DNA of 64,000 nt from the NCBI RefSeq assembly GCF_001426375.1, contig NZ_LMEO01000050.1:62001-126000 (forward strand), given 5' to 3'. This document shows, one piece after another, positions 33,695 to 41,169 of the stretch. The position numbers and the translations under genes are program-made. The stretch is from Paenibacillus sp. Root444D2 (GTDB taxonomy: Bacteria; Bacillota; Bacilli; Paenibacillales; NBRC-103111). The notes below the pieces were generated by a model. The model searched no databases. It saw only the letters and a list, made by a program, of their open reading frames with translations, and was not told the origin of the DNA. Each line of letters opens with the position of its first letter. Position 1 is the first letter of the stretch.

Positions 33695-34384
33695 CTAAGC
33701 TGAGAGTTGAAAACACTTAAGAAAAGTAGGATATAAATAGATCGATGTAAACGTCTTGATCCAATTAATAAACGTAAACCCCGATCTATTCTTATTATTC
33801 AAATATCTTTGGTGATTATTAGGCAAACTACTCCGTATCATCAATTTGGAATTTAATCTATTTATTTTGGATTCTAAGAATAAGCGCAGATTCCACTCGT
33901 TAGTGGAGTTTTGGTTTAAATCGGTTTGAGGCGTTTCTACATTAGATTCCTGTTCATTATCTGATGGAGTATCAGAGGCTGATCCTCTTACTTTCTGAAA
34001 CAAATTAAGTCTATTTTCTTTAACCAAATTTGCATAATGAATTTTATGAAGCATCAATTGAGCACTTCTATAATTAATTCCAAGGATATGTGATAAAGAA
34101 CTCGCCGTATACTCTTTGCCTTCTTGCAATAACAGTTGGATGGCACGGAACCAATGGAGTAATGAGAGCTTGGATTTATGCATAATCGTCCCAGCAGTTA
34201 TAGAGACCTGCATTCTGCATTCCTTGCACTCTAATAATCTCCGTGTACGGATTCTAAAAGCTTCATTATAATCACAGCGAGGACAACAAAACCCATTAGA
34301 CCAGCGCAACTTCATTAAGAAATTCTCACATTCCTCTTCTGTTAAAAACGTAAAAGTTTGCACATCGGTAAATTGTAGTTCCAT
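33695..34384 (-). CDS. Zinc-ribbon transposase-like protein without DDE domain
   Basis: The 229-residue protein starts with the IS1595-type N-terminal region: a zinc ribbon (CCPRCDYNEAF ... LLECKECRMQVSITAGTIMHKSK) followed by SLLHWFRAIQLLLQEGKEY and a helix-turn-helix-like SSLSHILGINYRSAQLMLHKI. After about residue 140 the protein becomes polar and low in complexity, and no DDE nuclease triad is visible. The ATG (34382-34384) has GGGGTGAGG. A strong promoter precedes it; terminal inverted repeats were not found. It may be a domesticated DNA-binding protein or a decayed transposase. Confidence 0.6.
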   Translation of the reverse strand: MELQFTDVQTFTFLTEEECENFLMKLRWSNGFCCPRCDYNEAFRIRTRRLLECKECRMQVSITAGTIMHKSKLSLLHWFRAIQLLLQEGKEYTASSLSHILGINYRSAQLMLHKIHYANLVKENRLNLFQKVRGSASDTPSDNEQESNVETPQTDLNQNSTNEWNLRLFLESKINRLNSKLMIRSSLPNNHQRYLNNKNRSGFTFINWIKTFTSIYLYPTFLKCFQLSA

Positions 34385-34427
34385 ATCCTCACCCCTTACC
34401 CGCCTTAGAACTGCTGTTCTCATTTTC

Positions 34428-34456
34428 ATTATACCAAACAAACGTTCTCTTGTGAA
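34428..34456 (-). promoter_or_regulatory. Near-consensus promoter of the transposase-like gene
   Basis: TTCACA (34451-34456), a 17-base spacer and TATAAT (34428-34433) with an upstream TGG, on the minus strand. The start codon lies about 45 bases downstream of the -10. The promoter overlaps a 9-bp hairpin at 34456-34476 (AGTTCTTTT, loop ATT, AAAAGAACT). Confidence 0.75.
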
Positions 34457-34776
34457 GTTCTTTTATTAAAAGAACTCTCATTTTAAAGAGTTGAATTCTG
34501 TTATATCTACAACTTGTTGCTTTCTGGCTATTTGAGCTAGCAATATAAACTTGGTAGAAATGAAATTCTGAGACATATACAAAATGCCATAAAAAACTCT
34601 TTAACTCTGGAAGCTGATAGCCCCGATAACTCTAATAATTCTACTAGCTTAATAACTTTGCTAACTCTAGTATTCTGGCAGCACTCGAAACTGAGGTAAC
34701 ACCGGTATTCTGCTAATTCAGGTTGTTTAGTAGTAACGATAGAAATGTTGAACCCACTGTTGAGTTGGATGATTCG

Positions 34777-34975
34777 GCTTGTAGTTGGTGTTGTTGGTGT
34801 TGTTGGTGTTGTTGGTGTTGTTGGTGTTGTTGGTGTTGTTGGTGTTGTTGGTGTTGTTGGTGTTGTTGGTGTTGTTGGTGGTGGAGTTAGTATACGGTGT
34901 AGTTGGTGTAGGGTGTAGTTGGTGTAGTTGGTGGAGTTGGAGGAGTTGGAGGAGTTGGAGGAGTTGGATACATAT
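34777..34975 (+). repeat. 9-base G/T tandem repeat array
   Basis: TTGGTGTTG is repeated about ten times with little variation from roughly 34785 to 34880. Degenerate units (GGTGTAGTT) follow, then about four copies of GTTGGAGGA (34930-34966). The plus strand contains almost no C. The repeat unit length stays at nine bases across the change of sequence. Confidence 0.9.
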
Positions 34976-35029
34976 TGGAGGAGTTACTTTAAATTTAATA
35001 TTGTAATCAGATATCAGAACTGATTATCA

Positions 35030-35215
35030 GTCATTATTAGTTATTATTAGTTATTATTAGTTATTGTTGGTTATTATTGGTTATTGTTGGTTATTGGTAC
35101 TTGGTTGTTTGTTGTTTGTTGTTTGTTGTTTGTTGTTTGTTGTTTGTTGTTGGCTGTTGCTTGTTGCTTGTTGCTTGTTGGTTGTTGGTTGTTGACTATT
35201 GGTTATGGTTATTGA
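35030..35215 (+). repeat. 10-base then 7-base G/T/A tandem repeats
   Basis: AGTTATTATT is repeated with variants (GGTTATTGTT) from about 35037 to 35100, with a 10-base period. From 35104 the unit becomes GTTTGTT, about six copies, then GCTTGTT (three copies) and GGTTGTT, with a 7-base period. The copies look like successive local expansions. Confidence 0.85.
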
Positions 35216-35264
35216 TTAATAGTTTATTAGTTATTGATTGATATTGATTGGTTATTGGTAGTTG

Positions 35265-35520
35265 ATTGTTTGGTTGGTGGTATTGGGTGTTGTTGGTTGG
35301 TGGTTGGTGGCTGTTGGCTGTTGGCTGTTGGTTGGTGGCTGTTGGCTGTTGGCTGTTGGTTGTTGGTTGTTGGTGGTTGGCTGTTGGTTGGTGGTTGGTG
35401 GTTGGTGGTATTGGGTGTTATTGGCTGTTGGCTGTTGGTTGTTGGTTGTTGCTTGTTACTTGTTGCCTGCTAGTTGTTGGTTTTTAGCTGTTGGTTTTAG
35501 TTTGTTAGCTTTAGGTTTTT
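35265..35520 (+). repeat. 7-base GGCTGTT/GGTTGTT array with GG-doublet clusters
   Basis: Heptamers such as GGCTGTT and GGTTGTT are repeated through about 250 bases. In 35386-35408 seven GG doublets are spaced by one or two bases, a pattern able to form two-quartet G-quadruplexes like the thrombin aptamer. The array fades into TTTTAGCTGTTGGTTTTAG-like units near 35520. Confidence 0.85.
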
Positions 35521-35631
35521 AGCTATTGGTTTTTCGTTTAAATTATTACATTTTCAATCATTGTAGATACCACAGAATTTACGTTTTGTTGGCGAGTAGC
35601 CTGGGCTGACTTTTCCTCACAGTATCGCTGA

Positions 35632-35784
35632 AAGTACCAAAACTACAATATAATTTATTGTCATTTGGCTATCCTGCCCTTTCAAGGTGATTTTACTAAA
35701 ATTGGCCGCGTCTTTGCCGAGATCGACGAAGTTGCATTGCTGCTATATATAAAATTTCATAAATGGAAAAAACCTCTGTCTTGA
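35632..35784 (+). pseudogene. Possible short coding remnant
   Basis: A 50-codon open frame without a start codon ends at TGA 35782-35784 and reads YCHLAILPFQGDFTKIGRVF, then AEIDEVALLLY. Its amino-acid composition is protein-like, unlike the repeats before it. It might be the tail of an isomerase-type gene, but this is a weak resemblance only. Confidence 0.2.
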
Positions 35785-35798
35785 GACTGAGGTTTTTT
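35764..35798. terminator. Bidirectional terminator after GH42 gene
   Basis: AAAAAACCTCTGTCT and AGACTGAGGTTTTTT form a stem with one mismatch and a very short loop, with T-runs on both strands. It lies 25 bases after the GH42 stop on the minus strand. Confidence 0.85.
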
Positions 35799-35823
35799 CC
35801 CGAGAACTTATAGAAGAATATCA

Positions 35824-37851
35824 TCAGCTTATTGATAGAATGCGAACACCTTTTGCTGAAAGTGTAACGGTGTTGGTTAATGGTTGACTTTCTATTAAAT
35901 CCGTTCCAATTAAGGTTCCTAAATCTACGTTAACGGGTTGATCATTATGATTTAGAATAAACAAATATGTTTTACTTTCATTGGTTCTTTGTGAAATCTC
36001 AACTCCAGGAACTGGGGGAATTAGGGCGGTTATCCCTTTTTCTTTGCACAAATTAGCTAGAAACCCTTGTAAAAAAGATGGCTCAGGACTAGTAGCTACA
36101 TACCAAGCTTGACCTGCCCCGAATTTATTTACGGTTAGTGCTGGCATTCCTTGATAGAAATCACTTCCATAGACGGCTTTTATCTCGGCTCCTTCTGAAT
36201 GGATTAAGTCACATAGCAGTCCACATTGGTACTCACCGCTTAGTGCTCCCCATTGTTCTTTAAGCACGATTTGGTTGCTTTGATCTGGGAAAAGCGCATC
36301 GATTTCTTCTGCCCATATTCCGAGTACCTCGCGCAATTCACCAGGGTAACCGCCAAGTGTGACGATATCGTTCTCATTGACTATTCCGCTGAAGAATGTC
36401 GTCAGGAAGGTTCCTCCTGTGCGGACGAAGTCCTCCACCCGCTTCGCGTAGCCTTTTTTTACCATGTACAGCACAGGTGCAATAACGATGTCATAGTCTG
36501 ATAGATCTGTGTCTGTTCCTATTAGATCGGCTTGAATATTTTGCTGAAAAAGAGCGTCATAATATTTGTGGACTTCATCCACGTAATTGAGTGCAACGGT
36601 CGGTCCACTGGATAGCTCAATGGCCCAGCGATTCTCCCAATCGAAAACGATGGCGACACGTGCGTTGATTCTAGTGTCCAGTAGACTGTCTGAGAGTTTT
36701 TGTAATTCAGACCCTAGCTCCGCGCATTCGCGGAACACCCGAGTATGTTCATGGCCAACATGCTCGATGACAGCTCCGTGATATTTTTCGCACGCACCTA
36801 CTGATCTGCGCAGCTGGAAAAACATTACGGTATCCGCACCATGAGCCACGGCCTGATAACTCCAAAGCTTCATAACTCCGGGTCGTTTGAGTGAATTATA
36901 GGGCTGCCAGTTTTGTTGACTCGGGGTTTGTTCCATAAGCATGAATGGCTGTCCTTGCTTCAAGCCGCGCATCAAGTCATGGGTCATGGCCGTAAGACTT
37001 ATAGGTGTATTTAGGGAAGGGTAATTATCCCAAGAAACAACATCTAAATGCTTGGCCCATTTGAAATAGTCTAATTCTTTATAAAGACCCATTAAATTCG
37101 TTGTTATAGGTAGGTCAGGTGTATGTTTTTTAATCGCGCTATACTCTATTTTGTAACAGTCAAGCAAACTATCCGACATAAAACGGCGGTAATCGAGCGA
37201 GATTCCTTGGAAGTTGGTATTATCCACTCTCCATTCTTCCGAAAGGGCATTTGGCGGAACAATTTCTTCCCATTCGTAGAAGGTATGACCCCAGAAACCC
37301 GTATTCCACACTTTATTCAAGGTTTCGAGTGTTGTATAACGCTCTTGGAGCCAACTTCGGAAGCCGTCCGCGCAATGATCGCAGTAACAATAGCCACCAT
37401 ACTCATTAGAAACGTGCCAGATTAAAATTGCTGGGTGATCCTTGTAGCGTTCAGCAAGCTTTTCTGCAATGCGTTCCGAATATTTTCGATAGGTTGGGCT
37501 GTTTGGACAGGAATTGTGTCGTCCTCCGAATTTACGTTTACGCCCCTCGAAATCAACTCGCAATACATCTGGATATTTACGAGCCATCCATGCAGGATGA
37601 GCACCTGTACTTGTGGCTAGACATACATAGGTTCCATTCTCATAAAGACGGTCGATAATTTCATCCAGCCATGTAAAGTCGTAGGTATCTTCATTTGGTT
37701 GTGAGAGCGCCCACGAAAAAACATTTATGGTCGCAACATCAATCCCTGAAAGATTAAACATCCGTAGATCTTCATTCATTATTTCTTTGTCCCATTGTTC
37801 TGGGTTGTAGTCTCCGCCATACCAAATTTTGGGAAGTTGCTTATTTATCAT
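35824..37851 (-). CDS. GH42 beta-galactosidase
   Basis: A 675-residue glycoside hydrolase of family 42, which cleaves terminal beta-galactosides. Seen are YGGDYNPEQWDKEIMNEDLR, the acid/base Glu in WHVSNEYGGYCYCDHC (the cysteines form the family zinc site), YEWEEIVPPNALSEEWR, and the nucleophile Glu in FMLMEQTPSQQNW. A trimerisation domain and a beta-domain follow. There is no signal peptide, so it is intracellular. The ATG (37849-37851) has AGAGGTG. An AraC regulator is divergently encoded 124 bases away. Confidence 0.93.
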   Translation of the reverse strand: MINKQLPKIWYGGDYNPEQWDKEIMNEDLRMFNLSGIDVATINVFSWALSQPNEDTYDFTWLDEIIDRLYENGTYVCLATSTGAHPAWMARKYPDVLRVDFEGRKRKFGGRHNSCPNSPTYRKYSERIAEKLAERYKDHPAILIWHVSNEYGGYCYCDHCADGFRSWLQERYTTLETLNKVWNTGFWGHTFYEWEEIVPPNALSEEWRVDNTNFQGISLDYRRFMSDSLLDCYKIEYSAIKKHTPDLPITTNLMGLYKELDYFKWAKHLDVVSWDNYPSLNTPISLTAMTHDLMRGLKQGQPFMLMEQTPSQQNWQPYNSLKRPGVMKLWSYQAVAHGADTVMFFQLRRSVGACEKYHGAVIEHVGHEHTRVFRECAELGSELQKLSDSLLDTRINARVAIVFDWENRWAIELSSGPTVALNYVDEVHKYYDALFQQNIQADLIGTDTDLSDYDIVIAPVLYMVKKGYAKRVEDFVRTGGTFLTTFFSGIVNENDIVTLGGYPGELREVLGIWAEEIDALFPDQSNQIVLKEQWGALSGEYQCGLLCDLIHSEGAEIKAVYGSDFYQGMPALTVNKFGAGQAWYVATSPEPSFLQGFLANLCKEKGITALIPPVPGVEISQRTNESKTYLFILNHNDQPVNVDLGTLIGTDLIESQPLTNTVTLSAKGVRILSIS

Positions 37852-37975
37852 GTTGGCACCTCTTTTTTATTTTGATGATTAGTATAAGAATAAGTACATT
37901 GTATTGGATTATTGTCAGGCTTAAAATATAATATTCTTACACCTTATATAATAAAATGGAACAGGATTGTGAAAA

Positions 37976-38797
37976 ATGCATAAAAGATATGAATTAATGC
38001 CTTCAACTGCGCAACCGTTTCCATTATTTATTGAAAGCATTGGTCACCATGAGGATCAAGAAAAGTTAGTAAGACCTGAGGGTTTTCCTAGTTACCATTG
38101 GCTGCAAACTTATGCTGGTGAAGGGGAATTCATTATGGATGGGAAAAAATTTCGCTTAACAAAAGGTTCAGGGGTATTATTGCTTCCGGGTGTACCTCAT
38201 TCTTATTGGGCTGTAACTGAACAATGGTGTACGCAATATGTCACATTTGGAGGGACTTGTGCAGATGCCATTCTTCGTTCTTTTGATTTAAGGGAGTCTG
38301 CTATTTTTCGTTGGGATGAGGAGGGTCCGCTGCAAGTGGAAATAGGACGAATTATAACCAATATGGATGCAGCACTCGAATATTCGGGGTATGAAGCCTC
38401 TGCGGATTTGTATCACTTTCTAATTCAGCTAAAAAAGCATGGACAAATCAATAACCGCGCCTCTATTCGCAATCAGATGGTCCAGCTGCAGCCATTATTG
38501 ATTTGGCTTGAAAGTCACTACGATAATCCTGATATCGGGCTTGAAGAAATGGCTGATATCCTAAAGATAACACCTAGACACATGAATACACTATTTCAGC
38601 ATGCCTTTAGGCTATCCCCTTATTCCTATTTAATTATGATGCGTCTTCGTAAATCCAAAGAGATGCTGTTGAACCATCAGAATCAGACCGTTAAGGAAGT
38701 GGCTGCGCAGGTAGGGTTCAGAGATACAAGCCACTTTGTGGCGAGTTTTCGCAAGCATGTCGGACTAACACCTGAGCGGTTCAGGCAAATGAATTAG
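37976..38797 (+). CDS. AraC family regulator, divergent from GH42 gene
   Basis: The 273 residues have an N-terminal cupin sensor (GEGEFIMDGKKFRLTKGSG, LLPGVPHSYWA) and two C-terminal helix-turn-helix motifs (GLEEMADILKITPRHMNTLF and VKEVAAQVGFRDTSHFVASF, ending FRKHVGLTPERFRQ). It probably senses a sugar and activates the divergent beta-galactosidase gene. The ATG has only a weak AGGA site. A TATAAT at 37947-37952 may belong to its promoter. Confidence 0.9.
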   Translation: MHKRYELMPSTAQPFPLFIESIGHHEDQEKLVRPEGFPSYHWLQTYAGEGEFIMDGKKFRLTKGSGVLLLPGVPHSYWAVTEQWCTQYVTFGGTCADAILRSFDLRESAIFRWDEEGPLQVEIGRIITNMDAALEYSGYEASADLYHFLIQLKKHGQINNRASIRNQMVQLQPLLIWLESHYDNPDIGLEEMADILKITPRHMNTLFQHAFRLSPYSYLIMMRLRKSKEMLLNHQNQTVKEVAAQVGFRDTSHFVASFRKHVGLTPERFRQMN

Positions 38798-38802
38798 TGT
38801 GC

Positions 38803-38808
38803 TATAAT
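38803..38808 (+). promoter_or_regulatory. Extended -10 of the DsbA-like gene
   Basis: TGCTATAAT, with TATAAT at 38803-38808, lies about 40 bases before the ATG at 38850. The -35 position is poor. It overlaps the end of the upstream araC-type gene by position only a few bases after its stop. Confidence 0.45.
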
Positions 38809-38849
38809 AAAAATATAGTTACTATTATTTCATCAAAGGAGTCTAATCT

Positions 38850-39494
38850 ATGATTATTGAAATATTTCAAGATATTGTTTGCCCATGGTGTCGTATCGGC
38901 AAAAAGAATTTGACTGATGCGTTAGCCAATTTTACATCGGAGCCTGTTGAAATCCACTATCGTGCTTACCAACTTGACCCTTCAACCCCTACTGAGGGAT
39001 CACCCTTCCGTGATGTTATGCTTCAAAAGGTACGAGCGGACGAGGCGAAGCTGAGCGGCATGCTGCAGCAGGTTACACAGGCTGGTCAAGCGTCAGGATT
39101 ACATTTCGATTTCTCAAAAGTTGAGAAGATGCCAAATACATTAAAGGCGCATCAACTCATCGCTATCGCACTCGAAGATCGCAAAAAAGATCTTGTGGAC
39201 GTTTTGTTTAAAGCTTACTTTGAAGATGGAAAAGATATTGGGAATGTGGATGTTTTGCTTGATTTCGCTGAGAAACTCGGCATGAATCGGGAACAAACTT
39301 CCACTCGTTTAAGTGCAAAGGAAGGGCTACAGCAGGTCGAGGATGATCTTGATTTTGCCAGACAAGCCGGAGTTTCGGGGGTTCCTTTTTTCGTAATCAA
39401 TCGTAAATATGCACTTACTGGCGCACAGCCATCGGCTACATTCCTGCAAGCCTTACAGCAAATCAGTGAGGAACAATCGGGAGAAGAAGCTTAA
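38850..39494 (+). CDS. DsbA/FrnE family oxidoreductase
   Basis: The 214 residues match the FrnE-like DSBA family: MIIEIFQDIVCPWCRIGKKN with a CPWC active site near residue 11, HYRAYQLDPSTP, NTLKAHQLIAIALE and the cis-Pro GVSGVPFFVINRKYALTGAQ. No signal peptide, so it is cytosolic; the family handles polyketide or glutathione-like thiol reactions. The ATG follows AAAGGAG. A terminator comes 10 bases after the stop. Confidence 0.92.
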   Translation: MIIEIFQDIVCPWCRIGKKNLTDALANFTSEPVEIHYRAYQLDPSTPTEGSPFRDVMLQKVRADEAKLSGMLQQVTQAGQASGLHFDFSKVEKMPNTLKAHQLIAIALEDRKKDLVDVLFKAYFEDGKDIGNVDVLLDFAEKLGMNREQTSTRLSAKEGLQQVEDDLDFARQAGVSGVPFFVINRKYALTGAQPSATFLQALQQISEEQSGEEA

Positions 39495-39503
39495 AACAAA
39501 CAG

Positions 39504-39543
39504 AAACCGACTCTCTCATGATTGAGAATTAGTCGGTTTTTTT
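39504..39543 (+). terminator. Terminator after the DsbA-like gene
   Basis: AAACCGACT and AGTCGGTTT with inner TCTC/GAGA pairs, followed by a T-run to 39543. It probably also serves the convergent MFS gene. Confidence 0.85.
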
Positions 39544-39555
39544 AACATCAATGAA

Positions 39556-40947
39556 TTAAACTGTGTATGGTTTTTTCCCAAATATTTGCTTGTAAAATAA
39601 AGCACTTATCATCACTACTACGGCAAATACAAGGAGTAGATTGCTATACGGTACAGCTTTTATCGTATTCAAAACCGGATTCTTGTAAAACTCCATCATG
39701 CCGCCATCTAACAGCTTGGCAACAAGTGCTGTTCCTACCGCGCCTGAGATAAACGAAATGAGGTTGAACAAACCCATCCCTACCCCCGTCTCATGCACTT
39801 CCAACGTCAAGGAAACACGGTTAGCTAAAGCAGTTTGAATAAAGGAAAAACCAACATAAGTGGGAAGCAATGCTGCTGAAATGAGCCAAGGAGAATGACC
39901 TACCGTGAGGGCAATAGCCGCGAGACTTACAAACAGAAGCCCCATTCCAATGTACACAACGAAGTTATTTCCTTTCTTATCTGCTAAATTACCGCCGATT
40001 GTTCCAAACACAACAGCACAAATGGCACCAGGGAACAGGATGAGACCGATCATACTTGTACTCAAGTCATTGACTGTCGCCAGCATCAAAGGAATAACAA
40101 ACATAATACCCATCACTGTACAGAAAATGAGAAAACCAACGATCAAACCGCCACGAAGCAGCTTGTTACGGAACAAGGCAGGCTCGATAAATGGCTCTTT
40201 TGCTCGGCGAATATGAGCAACGAACCAAATGAATAAGACCACACTCGCGGCCAAATAGTACCAATGAGGGAATGATAAATATACCGTGATACCTGCTACG
40301 GAAAATGCAACGAGAACCGCACCAAGAATATCAACACTTCCTTCTTTGCGCTTCTCCTCAGGTAATATCTGTCTGAAGAAAGGAATTGAAATCAGTGTAA
40401 ATAGTGGAATGATAAAAAGATAAGTCCAATGCAAGGTTGATGAGACAAATCCTCCAACAACGGGACCTACTGCAATAGCAAATGATACCGTAGATGTTAA
40501 AATTCCGAATATTTTCCCCCGATCTGAAGGAGAAAAGTATCTAGCCACCACGACCATGATTAATGCCGGTATAGCTGATGCGCCTGCACCTTGAACCGCG
40601 CGGGCAAAAATGACGGCCGGATACCAAGCTTGAAAAAGAAAGCCCAGTGCGGAACCTGCACTATAGATGAAGATTCCTGCAACTATTAGCTTTTTCAAGC
40701 TAAAAATATCGGATAAGCGGCCATAAATAACTGAGCCTATCCCAAAGAAGATAATAAATGTGGTGAGTACCCAACTCACACCTGTCGGGGTAATCGCGTA
40801 TTGCTTGGCGATCGCTGGCGTGGAAACGTTAAAAACAGTTTCGTTTAACACCGCGAAAAAAATAAGAAAAATAATCCATGGCACAGCCTTCTTGGCATCT
40901 ATAACCTTTTCTTGTGTCATGTCTGTTGCCGTAGCAACATGCTGCAT
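39556..40947 (-). CDS. MFS drug/proton antiporter
   Basis: This 463-residue transporter of the major facilitator superfamily (14-TM type by length and hydropathy) shows FFGIGSVIYGRLSDIFSLKK (motif A), FARAVQGAGASAIPALIMVVVARY (motif B/C region) and SFAIAVGPVVGGFVSSTLHW. It is probably a drug or toxic-compound exporter. The ATG at 40945-40947 (MQHVATATDM) follows GGAGGTGG; a start 5 codons earlier overlaps this site and was rejected. Repeated operator-like sites lie upstream. Confidence 0.88.
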   Translation of the reverse strand: MQHVATATDMTQEKVIDAKKAVPWIIFLIFFAVLNETVFNVSTPAIAKQYAITPTGVSWVLTTFIIFFGIGSVIYGRLSDIFSLKKLIVAGIFIYSAGSALGFLFQAWYPAVIFARAVQGAGASAIPALIMVVVARYFSPSDRGKIFGILTSTVSFAIAVGPVVGGFVSSTLHWTYLFIIPLFTLISIPFFRQILPEEKRKEGSVDILGAVLVAFSVAGITVYLSFPHWYYLAASVVLFIWFVAHIRRAKEPFIEPALFRNKLLRGGLIVGFLIFCTVMGIMFVIPLMLATVNDLSTSMIGLILFPGAICAVVFGTIGGNLADKKGNNFVVYIGMGLLFVSLAAIALTVGHSPWLISAALLPTYVGFSFIQTALANRVSLTLEVHETGVGMGLFNLISFISGAVGTALVAKLLDGGMMEFYKNPVLNTIKAVPYSNLLLVFAVVVMISALFYKQIFGKKPYTV

Positions 40948-40995
40948 GGTTTCCACCTCCATTTTATGTCTCCAGCCATCTTATCATAAGCGTTT

Positions 40996-41064
40996 CTTAT
41001 ATTGACTGGAAAAAACAATTACAATCAACTAACTGTAATATTTTTCATAACAATTAACTGTAAT
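40996..41064 (-). promoter_or_regulatory. MFS promoter with duplicated operator-like sites
   Basis: On the minus strand TTGTAA (41019-41024), a 17-base spacer and TATAAG (40996-41001). Upstream of the -35 are two near-identical 14-base sites, plus strand CAACTAACTGTAAT (41026-41039) and CAATTAACTGTAAT (41051-41064), 25 bases apart. ATTACA and TGTAAT also frame the first site as an inverted repeat. This layout suggests a dimeric MarR- or TetR-type regulator, which is not encoded next to it. Confidence 0.55.
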
Positions 41065-41169
41065 AATAAATGTTATAGTTAGGACTGTCAAGGGCTATCT
41101 TTCATCTTTTTCGATAATATAAGATAATGGACGAATGGAACTGGCTCATATAGAACAGGAGTTATAAGA

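Larger units (their letters stand above)
34443..35823. other. 1.4-kb gene-free accessory region
   Basis: The region holds a 9-bp hairpin next to the promoter (34456-34476), an AT-rich stretch with scattered AACTCT words (about 34590-34690), G/T-only tandem repeats (34777-35520), a possible coding remnant (35632-35784) and a terminator (35764-35798). Reading frames over the repeats encode only monotonous Val-Leu or Trp-Leu-Val-Gly strings and have no credible ribosome-binding site. Confidence 0.8.

Noticed and set aside
34443..34700. Complete IS1595-type insertion sequence
   Set aside because: No DDE domain, no paired terminal inverted repeats and no target-site duplication were found around the zinc-ribbon gene.
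34785..35522. Plus-strand frames encoding (LVV)n or (WLLVVGC)n-like proteins
   Set aside because: They are translations of the G/T tandem repeats, lack ribosome-binding sites and resemble no protein.
37852..37975. Operator sites between the GH42 gene and its divergent AraC regulator
   Set aside because: The region is AT-rich with a -10-like TATAAT only; no clear repeat pair could be supported.
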